Source of the DNA: Streptomyces sp. 846.5
GTDB lineage: Bacteria; Actinomycetota; Actinomycetes; Streptomycetales; Streptomycetaceae
Length of the DNA stretch: 64,000 nt
Reading direction: 5' to 3'
NCBI RefSeq assembly: GCF_004365705.1
Contig: NZ_SOBN01000001.1
Location: 806,001-870,000, forward strand
The stretch's first letter is position 1. Each line of letters begins with the position of its first letter. The translations under genes and the position numbers were made by a program. Positions 34,341 through 45,739 of the stretch are shown in pieces. Below the pieces are notes generated by a model, which searched no databases, had not been told where the DNA came from, and worked only from the letters and a program-made list of their open reading frames with translations.

Positions 34341-35510
34341 GTGCAACGACGCACCATGATCAAGGCGGTGGCGGCTGCCGCCGCCGCGACCACCCTCCCG
34401 CTGGCGTTCCCGGACGCGGCACTGGCGGCGACCCGCGCCGCGGCCGCCGGATCAGGCGCGGCGGACGGCAGCGGGCTGCGCATTCGCGGTATGGACATCT
34501 CCTCGCTCGCCAAGAGCGAGGCGCTGGGCGGCGTGTACCGCTACCCGGACGGCCGGCGCGGTGACGCGATACGCATCCTCGCCGAGGCCGGACTGACCCA
34601 CGCCCGGCTGAAGGTCTGGGTCAACCCGGCCGACGGCTACAACACCAAGCGCCGGATCCTGCCGATCGCCCGGCGCCTGCACGCCGCCGGGGTGCGGCTG
34701 ATGGTCGACTTCCACTACTCCGACACCTGGGCCGACCCCAGCAAGCAGTTCAAGCCCGCGGCCTGGGCGGGCTACGACCTCGACGGCCTGAAGCAGGCGG
34801 TCTACGACCACACCGCAGATGTCCTCGGATCGCTGGCCGCGCAGGGCACCCCGGCGTCGCTGGCCCAGATCGGCAACGAGCTGAACGGCGGGCTGCTCTG
34901 GCCGGACGGCGACTGGAACCACTGGGGGCAGCTGGCCGCCCTGCTGAAGTCCGGCATCGCCGCGGCCCACGCCGTCTCGCCGCGCACCCGGATCGTGCTG
35001 CACCTGGCCAACGGCGGCGACAACGGCCTGTACCGCTGGTGGTTCGACAACGCCGTGTCCTACGAGATCCCCTTCGACGTCATCGGGGCCTCCTACTACC
35101 CGTACTGGCACGGCCCGTTGACCGGTCTGGCAGCCAACCTCGCCGACGTCTCGGCCCGCTACGACAAGGACGTGCTGGTCGCCGAGACCGGCTACCCGTT
35201 CCGGCTGGACAGCAAGGACGCGCTCGTCAACATGATCGACTCCGCCGACCAGCTGGTGGCGGGCTTCCCGGCGACCCCGTCCGGCCAGGAGGCCTGGGTG
35301 CGCACCCTCGCCGACACCGTCGCCGCCGTCCCCGGCGGGCGCGGGCTCGGGTACTTCTACTGGGAGGGCACATGGACCGCCGTCCCCGGCAACGGCTGGG
35401 ACGAGACCGACCCCAGCTCGGGCAACGCCTGGGAGAACCAGGCGGCGTTCGACTTCGACAACCGCGCCCTGCCCATGCTGCGCGCCTTCCGCGGCGACTG
35501 CGGGAACTGA
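34341..35510 (+). CDS. Secreted GH53 arabinogalactan endo-beta-1,4-galactanase
   Basis: A 389-residue exported glycosidase. The amino terminus QRRTMIKAVAAAAAATTLPL looks like a Tat signal, ending near AALA. The GH53 barrel shows GMDISSLAKSEALGG, LKVWVNPADGYNT, VDFHYSDTWADP, the acid/base QIGNELNGGLLWP and the nucleophile VAETGYPF. It should cut beta-1,4-galactan side chains of pectin. GTG 34341 follows AAAGGA. It pairs functionally with the PL7 lyase upstream but has its own 5' region. Confidence 0.92.
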   Translation: MQRRTMIKAVAAAAAATTLPLAFPDAALAATRAAAAGSGAADGSGLRIRGMDISSLAKSEALGGVYRYPDGRRGDAIRILAEAGLTHARLKVWVNPADGYNTKRRILPIARRLHAAGVRLMVDFHYSDTWADPSKQFKPAAWAGYDLDGLKQAVYDHTADVLGSLAAQGTPASLAQIGNELNGGLLWPDGDWNHWGQLAALLKSGIAAAHAVSPRTRIVLHLANGGDNGLYRWWFDNAVSYEIPFDVIGASYYPYWHGPLTGLAANLADVSARYDKDVLVAETGYPFRLDSKDALVNMIDSADQLVAGFPATPSGQEAWVRTLADTVAAVPGGRGLGYFYWEGTWTAVPGNGWDETDPSSGNAWENQAAFDFDNRALPMLRAFRGDCGN

Positions 35511-35561
35511 ACGGCAGGAGCTTGAACGACAGGACTTTGAACGGCGGGAACTGAACGAGCT
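35502..35561. repeat. Four degenerate 15-bp tandem repeats at the GH53 3' end
   Basis: Units GGGAACTGAACGGCA, GGAGCTTGAACGACA, GGACTTTGAACGGCG and GGAACTGAACGAGCT follow each other without gaps. The first contains the GH53 stop codon, so the array grew over the gene end. Confidence 0.65.
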
Positions 35562-35566
35562 GTCAC

Positions 35567-35597
35567 GGCGGCTGTCGACACACTGTCGGCAGCCGCC
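35567..35597. terminator. Hairpin terminator between GH53 and the PerR-like gene
   Basis: GGCGGCTG and CAGCCGCC (8 bp) continue inwards as TCGACA/TGTCGG, giving a 14-bp stem with one T-G pair and a 3-nt loop. It lies between convergent genes. Confidence 0.65.
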
Positions 35598-35665
35598 TTC
35601 CTGTGCTGCGGCGTGTCGCCTGACGCGGGCACGCTCGATCCGGGACAGTTCCAGTGCAGAGCGGA

Positions 35666-36076
35666 CTACGCGCAGGACGGGCACAGTCCGCGGTAGGTGA
35701 CCTCGACCTCGGACATGGTGAAACCGAAACGCTGCTCCGCCGGGAGGGCGGCCAGCGGGTCGCCGGTCGGGTGGACATCGCGGATGGTGCCGCAATGGGA
35801 GCAGACCAGGTGCTGGTGCGGGTGGTGGGCGTTGGGGTCGTAGCGCTTGGCGCGGCCGTCCGTGGTGACCTCGATCACCTCGTGCAGCGTGACCAGCTCG
35901 CGCAGGGTGTTGTAGACGGTCGCGCGGGAGATCTCCGGCAGCCGCCGCACGGCTCGGGCGTGCACCTCGTCGGCCGTGAGATGCACATGGTCGCCGTCGA
36001 GGACCTCCGCAACGACACGCCGCTGGGAGGTCATCCTCCAGCCGCGCCCGCGCAGTCGCTCCAGCAGGTCACTCAT
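35666..36076 (-). CDS. Fur-family peroxide sensor (PerR/CatR-like)
   Basis: A 136-residue Fur-family repressor. The helix-turn-helix ISRATVYNTLRELVTL is followed by the sensor stretch RYDPNAHHPHQHLVC. The Asp at the RYD position is the PerR-type ligand, where Fur has Glu. Two CxxC pairs (CSHC and CPSC) form the structural zinc site. These features indicate H2O2 sensing by metal-catalysed oxidation. It is divergent from katG across 231 bp, so repression of katG under Fe/Mn-replete, peroxide-free conditions is expected. Confidence 0.88.
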   Translation of the reverse strand: MSDLLERLRGRGWRMTSQRRVVAEVLDGDHVHLTADEVHARAVRRLPEISRATVYNTLRELVTLHEVIEVTTDGRAKRYDPNAHHPHQHLVCSHCGTIRDVHPTGDPLAALPAEQRFGFTMSEVEVTYRGLCPSCA

Positions 36077-36122
36077 ATGGGTTCACCTATTCGGGTTCGA
36101 CGGGACGCACATAGTTTACCAA

Positions 36123-36148
36123 TGGATGTCCGGGTTCCGATTGGATGT
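36123..36148. promoter_or_regulatory. Direct repeats TGGATGT in the PerR-katG region
   Basis: TGGATGT at 36123-36129 and 36142-36148, 19 bp apart, lie just upstream of the katG -35 box. They are candidate regulator contacts; a standard per-box was not recognised. Confidence 0.3.
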
Positions 36149-36164
36149 GGGATTGGCAGGCTTC

Positions 36165-36192
36165 TTGACTTAGACTCTGTCCATCGTAGGAT
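36165..36192 (+). promoter_or_regulatory. katG promoter, TTGACT-16 bp-TAGGAT
   Basis: TTGACT at 36165-36170 and TAGGAT at 36187-36192, with a 16-bp spacer, match the vegetative Streptomyces consensus well. The start codon is about 115 bp downstream. Confidence 0.65.
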
Positions 36193-36283
36193 CGGATCCG
36201 GCGCTGGCCAAGGGACAAGAGACAAGAAGCCTCCGGCACGCCCCTCCTGCAGATGCTGACCGCCGTGATCCGCAGACTCGTGA

Positions 36284-38539
<2,256 letters not shown>

Positions 38540-38564
38540 TCAGGGCCTGAACGACGGACGTCCG

Positions 38565-38591
38565 GTCCGGCCCTTGGGGGCCGGGCCGGAC
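38565..38591 (+). terminator. Hairpin terminator after katG
   Basis: GTCCGGCCC and GGGCCGGAC are exact complements over 9 bp around a 9-nt loop, 25 bp past the katG stop. Confidence 0.65.
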
Positions 38592-38688
38592 TGCGTCTGT
38601 CGGCTCATCGGGAAGGCGAGGCAGCGTAGTTGGCTGTTGCGGAAGCTGTAGGTGGCTTACCTGGCGCCACCGTTGCCGCAAACGCCAA

Positions 38689-39516
38689 CTACCCGCTCGC
38701 ACCGACCAGCAGCGCCTCGTGCGGAAGCACGAGCCGACCGTCAGGCCCGGTGAACTCCTCGCTGAGCAGGTCGAAGTGACGCTTGATCTCCGCTCGGGTC
38801 TCCTCGGGCTGGCTGAGCACGATCTGACCGATGAAAGCCACACCTGCAGCCGGGCCGCTCCACCACACCTCGGCATCGGCCCGGTGGTCCCAGCGCACCG
38901 TCTCGCACCCCGCCTCGCACCCCGCCTCGCGGAACCCTGCGGACTCCAGCAGGTCGATCAACCCCTGCGGGCTGCGCGGGAAATCGTCCTCGGGCGCGAG
39001 CGCGGGCAGGTGCGAGGGCCGCACCACGCCCGCCGCCTCCACGGCTCGGCCCAGCAGCGCCTGGCCGGGGGCGGCAGGGGTCGACCAGATCGTCAGCGCG
39101 ATCCGTCCGCCCGGACGGAGCACCCGGCGCAGCTCCGCCAGGGCGTCCCGGGGGCGGCCCACGTGGTTGAGCACGAAGTTGCCGACCACCGCGTCGAACT
39201 CCCCGTCAGCGAAGGGAAGCACCGGCAGGACGGCGACCTGGACACCGGCAGCGGGGGCCGCCCGCGCGGCCAACTCCACCATGCCGGGCTCGGCATCGAC
39301 CGCCGTCACCTTCGCCCCGCGCACACCGGCCGCCGCAGCGGCCGTCCCGGTCCCGGTACCCACGTCCAGCACCCGCACATCCGGCTGGACCCCGGCGGCG
39401 TCCAGCAACTGCGGTACCGGATACGCACACAGGTCGGCGAAGCTGCCGGCGAACGCCGCCGCCCGCCCCGCCCAGGTCCGCCGCTCGCACTCATCGAAGG
39501 CCGTCGCCGACACCAT
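38689..39516 (-). CDS. Class I SAM-dependent methyltransferase
   Basis: A 275-residue methyltransferase. Motif I is [15 protein letters not shown], motif II lies around [15 protein letters not shown], and [20 protein letters not shown] with [13 protein letters not shown] is the UbiE/Methyltransf_11 pattern. The C-terminal part resembles small-molecule methyltransferases. GGGAGGAG right before ATG 39516 supports the start. A 12-bp in-frame duplication gives EAGCEAGCE near residue 195. The substrate is unknown. Confidence 0.88.
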   Translation of the reverse strand: MVSATAFDECERRTWAGRAAAFAGSFADLCAYPVPQLLDAAGVQPDVRVLDVGTGTGTAAAAAGVRGAKVTAVDAEPGMVELAARAAPAAGVQVAVLPVLPFADGEFDAVVGNFVLNHVGRPRDALAELRRVLRPGGRIALTIWSTPAAPGQALLGRAVEAAGVVRPSHLPALAPEDDFPRSPQGLIDLLESAGFREAGCEAGCETVRWDHRADAEVWWSGPAAGVAFIGQIVLSQPEETRAEIKRHFDLLSEEFTGPDGRLVLPHEALLVGASG

Positions 39517-39710
39517 CGCTCCTCCCGATCCAGCCACGTGAAGATCACCCCGCGGCTGGACCAGGACCCTAGCGCACGATCGCGAACCGAGCCGCGCCAA
39601 GGAAATTGCGTTGCGGGCGTGAGTGGGCGGCCGCTAGCTTCTGGGACCGTCGACCTGGTTGTCAGGCGGCCGTCGTCAATGCCGAAGGGCCCGTTTTCAT
39701 TCTGAATCAG

Positions 39711-39872
39711 ATGCAGTCCATGCCCGATGACCTGACTCGTGCCTACTCCGACGAGAGCCTCAAGCGGGCCGCCCACTATCGTCTGGTCCGCGCTCTCCAG
39801 CTCAGGAACCGCGCGGAGCGAGCCACTGAACGCGCCAGGAAGGCGCTCGCAGCAGCCATAGTCGTCCGGTGA
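39711..39872 (+). CDS. Small charged helical protein (hypothetical)
   Basis: A 53-residue peptide starting MQSMPDDLTRAYSDESLKRA and continuing in an Arg/Ala-rich helix to a stop at 39872. Similar short helical proteins are common in Streptomyces. The second Met (39720) is an alternative start; no clear ribosome-binding site is visible. Confidence 0.45.
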   Translation: MQSMPDDLTRAYSDESLKRAAHYRLVRALQLRNRAERATERARKALAAAIVVR

Positions 39873-40112
39873 GCGGAGGGCCGCAGGCCCCGCACCACGA
39901 CTGACCCGGTCCAAGCCCGGGGTCAGCGGAGAGTGCGCCAAGGAGCAGCGCGAGGCCGACAGCGAAGCGGTCAGCGAGGGCCGGGAAACCAAGGGGTGGT
40001 GTCCCGGCCCTCCGCCGTGTCACGGCGGGATCAGTTCCCCGTCCGGGGATCGCGGTCACGCCGTAGAGCAGCGCGGCGATGTTGACGGCGCAGCCCCGGC
40101 GGCCCAGGGTGA
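39873..40112. other. Intergenic stretch with a possible gene remnant
   Basis: On the minus strand, about 40130 to 39930, one frame reads IGTALITLGRRGCAVNIAAL and continues as a hydrophobic stretch with high GC3. It has no start codon and a stop just upstream. It looks like a decayed small membrane-protein gene. Confidence 0.3.
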
Positions 40113-41285
40113 TCAGCGCCGTCCCGATCCCCGTGGCTCAACCGGCAGTTGCAGCAGGTCGCGGCCCAGGACCATCCGGCCGCCGTAGCCCGCCTGGCGG
40201 GCGCTGTCCCGGAGCAGTCGCCGCCAGGTGGCATCGGAGACCGCAGCTCGCTGCCCCGGGCCGAGGTGGGTGGTGACCAGCATCCCGGCGTCCGCTTCGG
40301 CGGCGATCCTGCCGAGTTCGGCGACGTCCGTGTGCACGGTCAGGATGTGGTTGAGCAGTGCCTGCGACAGGCCCAGCCTGGCGAACCCGGCGGGGTAGAT
40401 CGTCTCGTGCACCAGGACGTCCGCGTTGCGGGCGAGCGTGATGACGTTCGGGGTCGGGGCGGTGTCGCCGGAGAAGACGACGCTGCCGTGGTCGGTGTCG
40501 AACCGGTAGGCGTAGGCGGGGAACGCCGCGCCGTGCGGCACCAGCACGGCGGTGACCTTCACGTCCTCGTTCTCCATCACGGTGAACGGGGCCATGGCCG
40601 GTGCGGTGTGGGCCGCCGACGCGGCGACGCCGGCGGGCGGCAGGACGTCGTGGACGTCCAGCAGCGTGGCCGGGTCGATTCCGGCGTGCTCCGCCATGAA
40701 GAACGTGGGCGACGCCGCGAACGCCTGGCCGGCCAGCTTCGTCATCCCGACGGTACCCGGTACCGGTCCGGGCGCGCCGGCCACGGTCGAGGCGATGCCC
40801 GCAGGGCCGGGGCCGTAGACCGCCACCGGGCTCTGGAATCCTTGTGCACCGGCGACGCCCGCCGACAGCAGCGGGAAGGAGAAGTAGTCGACGACGTGGT
40901 CGGCGTGCAGATGGGTCAGGAAGATCCCGGCCAGCGACGGCAGCGACAGTCCGGCCCGCACGTACTGGCTGACGGCTCCCCGGCCGCAGTCGATGACGTA
41001 CGTCCTGCCGTTCACGACCAGCGCGGAGGAGATCCCGAACCGTTCGGCCAACGGTGGCGGCCCGCCGTTGGTCCCCAGCAGGGTCAGCGACAGCTTGGCG
41101 CCCGCTACCGACGAGGATGTCGCGGCGACGGCTGGGGCCGCCGCCAGCAGAGGTACCGCGGTGGCGGCTGCGGTCCCCGCCGCCAGCGCTCCCAGCATCG
41201 TCCTGCGGGACGGCCCCCGGCCCTGCTCCTGCGCCTCCCCGTGCGGCTCCGGTCCGGTCACTGCTGCGTTCAGGCAATCACACAT
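40113..41285 (-). CDS. Tat-exported metallo-beta-lactamase-fold hydrolase
   Basis: A 390-residue protein. SRRTMLGALAAGTAAATAV is a twin-arginine signal, followed by a binuclear zinc MBL fold with FLTHLHADHVVDYF, a lone His in VPHGAAF, SGDTAPTPN and a late VTTHLGPGQ. The pattern resembles the RNase Z/arylsulfatase-like branch (GTNGGPP near residue 70). An extracytoplasmic role hydrolysing an ester or phosphodiester is likely but unproven. The start could also be an internal GTG about eight codons later. Confidence 0.82.
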   Translation of the reverse strand: MCDCLNAAVTGPEPHGEAQEQGRGPSRRTMLGALAAGTAAATAVPLLAAAPAVAATSSSVAGAKLSLTLLGTNGGPPPLAERFGISSALVVNGRTYVIDCGRGAVSQYVRAGLSLPSLAGIFLTHLHADHVVDYFSFPLLSAGVAGAQGFQSPVAVYGPGPAGIASTVAGAPGPVPGTVGMTKLAGQAFAASPTFFMAEHAGIDPATLLDVHDVLPPAGVAASAAHTAPAMAPFTVMENEDVKVTAVLVPHGAAFPAYAYRFDTDHGSVVFSGDTAPTPNVITLARNADVLVHETIYPAGFARLGLSQALLNHILTVHTDVAELGRIAAEADAGMLVTTHLGPGQRAAVSDATWRRLLRDSARQAGYGGRMVLGRDLLQLPVEPRGSGRR

Positions 41286-41475
41286 ACGGCGGCAAACCCC
41301 TCGCGGCTGTTGGGTCCTGGGCAGCGGTCGGACGAGGGTTCGCCTCCCGAGCGATCACCCTCTGCCCGACCACAGGACGCAACTCTGATTGCGGAGCGGA
41401 GGGCTGTCCATCGTCAGGTACAAACCGTGGGTCATCGGGGCGAAACCTAAGATTGCAGCGGCTCCGGGGACACGG

Positions 41476-42279
41476 TCAGCGCAGCACCTCCCCCGACAGG
41501 CGCTGTGCCAGGTAGACCGGGACGATCGAGAGCACGATGAGCAGTGCCGCGACGACGTCGACGATGGGACCCTGGTCGGGGCGGGCCAGATTGTCGAAGA
41601 TCCACAGTGGCAGGGTCTGCGTTCCCGGTCCCGCCGTGAAGGTGGTGACCACGATCTCGTCGAACGAGAGCGCGAACGCCAGCAGCGCACCGGCGAAGAG
41701 CGCGCTGCGGACGGCGGGCAGGGTGACGTACCAGAAGGTCTGAAAGGTGTGGGCGCCCAGGTCCGCTGACGCCTCCTCAGCTGTGGGCGCGGTCCGCCGC
41801 AGCCTGGCGGCCACGTTGTTGAACACCACGACGATGCAGAAGGTCGCGTGGCCCACGACGACGGTGAACAGTCCGAAGCCGATCCCGAGCGGGGTGAGCA
41901 CGGTGCGGAAGGCCGCGTTGAGGGCGATGCCGGTGACGATCCCGGGCAGCGCGAGCGGCAGGATCAGCAGGAAGGAGACCGCCTGCTTGCCGAAGAACCG
42001 GTACCGGGTGACGGCGAAGGCGGCCATGGTGCCGAGGACCACGGCGATCGCGGTCGCTCCCAGCCCGGCCTTGAGCGAGGTGTAGAGGGCCTGGCGCAGT
42101 CCGGTCTCCTGCCAGGCCGCCGTCCACCAGCGGGTGCTGAGCCCCGAGGGCGGCCAGGCGAAGGACCGTGAGGCGTTGAACGAGTTGACCAGCACCAGCG
42201 CCAGCGGCACATAGATGACGGCCAGCCCCAGAACCATGGCCAGGCGCAGGGCGACCCGGGCGCCGCGGGAGAGTTCCAC
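41476..42279 (-). CDS. Polyamine-type ABC transporter permease (PotC-like)
   Basis: A 267-residue permease with six membrane spans. The EAA-type loop shows EEASADLGAHTFQTFWYVTL. It is the last gene of a four-gene set (ATPase, binding protein, permease B, permease C) on the minus strand. Such systems import putrescine, spermidine or related cationic solutes. It starts 100 bp after the PotB-like stop. Confidence 0.88.
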   Translation of the reverse strand: MELSRGARVALRLAMVLGLAVIYVPLALVLVNSFNASRSFAWPPSGLSTRWWTAAWQETGLRQALYTSLKAGLGATAIAVVLGTMAAFAVTRYRFFGKQAVSFLLILPLALPGIVTGIALNAAFRTVLTPLGIGFGLFTVVVGHATFCIVVVFNNVAARLRRTAPTAEEASADLGAHTFQTFWYVTLPAVRSALFAGALLAFALSFDEIVVTTFTAGPGTQTLPLWIFDNLARPDQGPIVDVVAALLIVLSIVPVYLAQRLSGEVLR

Positions 42280-42379
42280 TCAGCCTCTCCTCGGGATATC
42301 CGCGCACAAGGGCCCACAGACCACGGGTCCACGCGGGGGTACGGGGGGTCGCTCCCCGGGGGATTGGAGCATCAGTGCC

Positions 42380-43246
42380 TCACAGGTTGTCGAGCGCGCC
42401 GGTTCGGCGCACGGCGAGCAGGTAGCCGACGATGATCAGCACCGGTACACAGGACACGGCCGCCGCCAGCGGCAGGTTGAGCGTGACGTTGGAGGCGATG
42501 ACGTTGCCGAGCATCTGCGTGGTGCCGCCGACGATCTGCACCGAGAGGTAGTCGCCCAGGCTCAGCGAGAAGGTGAAGATCGACCCGGCGATCACCGCCG
42601 GCTTGACCAGCGGCAGCACCACTCCGACGAAGGTCCGCCAGGGCCTGGCGCCCAGGTCCCCCGAGGCGGCGAGCAGGCTGTCCGGCAGCTGCTCGAAGGC
42701 CGTGTAGAGCGGCAGGATCATGTACGGCAGCCACAGGTACGAGAGCACGATCACCACCGCCGGTATCCCGAACCCGGGCGAGCTGCCGCCGAAGGCGCTG
42801 GTGATCCAGTCGATGATGCCGCCGTGGCTGAGCATCACCCACCAGGCGTAGGCCTTGACCAGGTACCCGGCCCAGAGCGGCGTCAGCACCGCGACCAGCA
42901 GCAGCTCCCGGCTGTGCGGCTTGGCCACCCTGGCCATGTAGAAGGCCATCGGGAAGGCGATCACCGCGTCGATCAGGGTCACCCCGGCGGCGATGCCCAG
43001 CGTCCGCAGCGCGACGTTGCGGTACAGCGGATCGGTGAGCACCGTACGGAAGTTGTCGGTGTTCCAGAGGTAGTCGATGTTGGAGGTGAACTCGTTGGTC
43101 GTCCAGAAGGCGGAGACCAGGAGCACCACGAGCGCACCGAGGTAGGCCAGCGCGAGCCAGGCCATGGGCGCGGAGATCAGGGCGGCCAGGCGCAGGCGGG
43201 GGCGACGGTGCAGCGCCCCCGCCAGCCTGCGGACGGTTGAGGCCAT
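42380..43246 (-). CDS. Polyamine-type ABC transporter permease (PotB-like)
   Basis: A 288-residue permease. A basic amino terminus is followed by six spans and the EAA loop SLLAASGDLGARPWRTFVGV. The ATG at 43246 overlaps the stop of the binding-protein gene by one base (TGATG), which fixes the start and implies translational coupling. Confidence 0.88.
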   Translation of the reverse strand: MASTVRRLAGALHRRPRLRLAALISAPMAWLALAYLGALVVLLVSAFWTTNEFTSNIDYLWNTDNFRTVLTDPLYRNVALRTLGIAAGVTLIDAVIAFPMAFYMARVAKPHSRELLLVAVLTPLWAGYLVKAYAWWVMLSHGGIIDWITSAFGGSSPGFGIPAVVIVLSYLWLPYMILPLYTAFEQLPDSLLAASGDLGARPWRTFVGVVLPLVKPAVIAGSIFTFSLSLGDYLSVQIVGGTTQMLGNVIASNVTLNLPLAAAVSCVPVLIIVGYLLAVRRTGALDNL

Positions 43247-44472
43247 CAGCCCTTGATCTCGTTCCATGCGGTGACCCACTGGGCGTACGTGGTGCAGTCG
43301 TTCTTGCCGCTGCCGTCGAGGCAGAGCTGGGTCGGGGTGTTCCAGTAGTAGACGTTCTTCCAGTAGCTCTCGTCGGCGGCGTGGTAGTCGGCACAGAAGT
43401 TGGGGTTGTCGGTGATCTGCGCGCAGGCCTTGGAGTTGGCCGGGGCCTCGCCGAAGTACTCGGCGACCTGGGCGTTGACCTTCGGCGAGACGATGTAGTT
43501 CATCCACTGGTAGGCGCAGTTGGGGTGCGCCGCCTTGGCCGCGATCATCCAGGTGTCGGACCAGCCGGTGGCGCCCTCGCTGGGCAGGATCGCCTTGGTC
43601 TTCACCTTGCCGTCGGCGGCCACGGCCTGCTGGATGACCTCCCAGGTGGTGCCGAGCAGGTCGTCGCCGGAATCGAAGGCCGCCTGCTCCTTGGTGTAGT
43701 CGCTCCAGTACGAACCGACCTGCTGCTTCTGGACCTTGAGCAGGTCGGTGGCGGCGGTCAACTGGGCCTGGGTGAGCGCGTAGGGGTTCTTGATGCCCAG
43801 TTCGGGCTTGGTCTTCATCAGGTAGAGCGCGGCGTCGGCGATGTAGATCGGGTCGTCGTAGGCGGTGATGTGCCCGGTGTAGGGCGAGCTGGGCGAGAAG
43901 ACCGCGGACCAGGAGGTGGGCGCGGGGGTGACCTTGGCCGTGTTGTACATCAGCAGGTTGGCTCCGCGCCCGTGCGGGATGCCGTAGGCGACGCCGTTCA
44001 CCGAGTTCCACGGCTGGTTCTTCAACGCCGGGTAGATGTCTGCGTAGTTGGGCACCAGCGCGGTGTTGACCGGGGCGACGTTGCCGCCCGCGATCAGTCG
44101 CAGGGTGGCGTCGCCGGAGGCGGAGACGGTGTCGTACTGGCCGGTCTTCATCAGCGCGACCATCTCGTCGGAGGTGCCCGCGACCTTGACGTTGACCTTG
44201 CAGCCGGTCTGCTTGGTGAAGGCGGAGACCCAGTCCACGGTCTTGCTGTCCTGGCCGTACTCGACGTAGCCGGCCCAGGCGACGATGTTGACCACGCCCT
44301 CGCCGGTCCCCAGGGACTTCTGCATGGGGATGTTCGGCGGCGTGAAGCCCGCAGTGGAGGTCCCGCCTCCGCTGTTGGTCGGCGTGGCCGAACAGGCGGC
44401 GGCGAGCAGCAGGGTGGACGCGACGACCAGGCCGCGCACGGTCCGGGATCTCGGGGAACGGTAGGCGTTCAT
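43246..44472 (-). CDS. Polyamine-type solute-binding lipoprotein (PotD-like)
   Basis: A 408-residue lipoprotein. LVVASTLLLAAACSATP has a lipobox (LAAAC), and the mature protein begins with a Ser/Gly/Thr linker. NIVAWAGYVEYGQ and FTKQTGCKVNVKVAGTSDEM are typical of PotD/PotF-type binding proteins. It captures the ligand outside the membrane for the two permeases. GTGAGG before ATG 44472 supports the start. It lies 8 bp after the ATPase gene. Confidence 0.88.
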   Translation of the reverse strand: MNAYRSPRSRTVRGLVVASTLLLAAACSATPTNSGGGTSTAGFTPPNIPMQKSLGTGEGVVNIVAWAGYVEYGQDSKTVDWVSAFTKQTGCKVNVKVAGTSDEMVALMKTGQYDTVSASGDATLRLIAGGNVAPVNTALVPNYADIYPALKNQPWNSVNGVAYGIPHGRGANLLMYNTAKVTPAPTSWSAVFSPSSPYTGHITAYDDPIYIADAALYLMKTKPELGIKNPYALTQAQLTAATDLLKVQKQQVGSYWSDYTKEQAAFDSGDDLLGTTWEVIQQAVAADGKVKTKAILPSEGATGWSDTWMIAAKAAHPNCAYQWMNYIVSPKVNAQVAEYFGEAPANSKACAQITDNPNFCADYHAADESYWKNVYYWNTPTQLCLDGSGKNDCTTYAQWVTAWNEIKG

Positions 44473-44480
44473 GGATGACC

Positions 44481-45617
44481 TCACTGTGAGTTGTCGTTCG
44501 GCGTGGTGTCGCTGAGCCGGTCGCCGGACCGGTCGCTGAGCCGGATGGTGTGCCGGCGCTGCCAGGCGAGCAGGACCGTCGAGCCGCGGTGCCGGGCCAC
44601 GTCGGTGCTGGACTCCTCGACGTTCTGCCGCAGCGCGACCAGTCGGCCGCCGGCTTCGAGGTCGACCACGAAGCGGGTCAGCGCCCCCGCGTAGACGACC
44701 TCGACGATCGTCCCCGGGGCCGAGCACTCGTCAGGTCCGGCCGGGTCGTCGGGATGGGTGATCCGGATCTTCTCGGGGCGCACGGAGTACAGGCCCGGTT
44801 CGCCGAACACCTGGGCCGCGGCGTCGCCCTGGAGCAGGTTGGAGGTGCCGACGAAGCCCGCGACGAACTCGGTCGCCGGGTGCTCGTAGACCTCGGCCGG
44901 GGTGCCGACCTGCTCGATGCGCCCGGCGTTGAAGACCGCGATCCGGTCGCTCATGGTGAGCGCCTCGTCCTGGTCGTGGGTGACGAAGACGAAGGTGATC
45001 CCGGCCTCGCGCTGGATCTGCTTGAGCTCGATCTGCATCTCCAGGCGCAGCTTGAGGTCGAGCGCGCCGAGGGGTTCGTCGAGCAGCAGCACCGAGGGCC
45101 GGTTGACCAAGGCCCGGGCCAGGGCGACGCGCTGGCGCTGGCCGCCGGAGAGCTCGGCGGGCCGCCGGGCCGCGAAGTCCTCCAGCCGTACGGCGGCCAG
45201 GGCCTCGGCGGCCCGCCGGATGCGCTCGGCCTTGGGCACGCGCTTCACCTTGAGGCCGTACTCCACGTTCTGACGCACCGACAGATGCGGGAACAGCGCG
45301 TAGTCCTGGAAGACCGTGTTGACGTCGCGGTCGAAGGGAGCAAGCCGAGTGACGTCCGCACCGCCGAGCAGCACCTGCCCACTGGTCGGCTCCTCGAAGC
45401 CGGCGATCATGCGCAGCACCGTGGTCTTGCCCGACCCCGAGGGGCCGAGCATCGAGAAGAACTCCCCGGCCCGGATCTCCAGGTCGATGCCGTCGACGGC
45501 GCGTACCGTGCCGAAGGCCTTGGTCACCCCAGACAGCGCGACCGCCCCCGGGAATGGCGGACCGGCGAGGGGTCCGGCGAGGGGTGCGCCGGTGCTGGGA
45601 GGTGGGCTGTCCGTCAC
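44481..45617 (-). CDS. Polyamine-type ABC importer ATPase (PotA-like)
   Basis: A 378-residue ATPase with Walker [10 protein letters not shown], signature [15 protein letters not shown], Walker [13 protein letters not shown] and the switch [20 protein letters not shown]-type regulatory domain forms the C-terminal quarter. GTG 45617, preceded by GAGG at 6 nt, is preferred over the longer in-frame start. It heads the operon and is divergent from the PucR gene across 122 bp. Confidence 0.9.
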   Translation of the reverse strand: MTDSPPPSTGAPLAGPLAGPPFPGAVALSGVTKAFGTVRAVDGIDLEIRAGEFFSMLGPSGSGKTTVLRMIAGFEEPTSGQVLLGGADVTRLAPFDRDVNTVFQDYALFPHLSVRQNVEYGLKVKRVPKAERIRRAAEALAAVRLEDFAARRPAELSGGQRQRVALARALVNRPSVLLLDEPLGALDLKLRLEMQIELKQIQREAGITFVFVTHDQDEALTMSDRIAVFNAGRIEQVGTPAEVYEHPATEFVAGFVGTSNLLQGDAAAQVFGEPGLYSVRPEKIRITHPDDPAGPDECSAPGTIVEVVYAGALTRFVVDLEAGGRLVALRQNVEESSTDVARHRGSTVLLAWQRRHTIRLSDRSGDRLSDTTPNDNSQ

Positions 45618-45739
45618 GCTGGTCCTCGGGGTCGGGTGGCCGCTGGTGATGCCAAAACCTATGAACCCAGATGACAATTCGGCTATGGATGGCCGCACGG
45701 ACTTCCCGGGCGCTGTTGTGCACGCATACAGTCCGCGCC

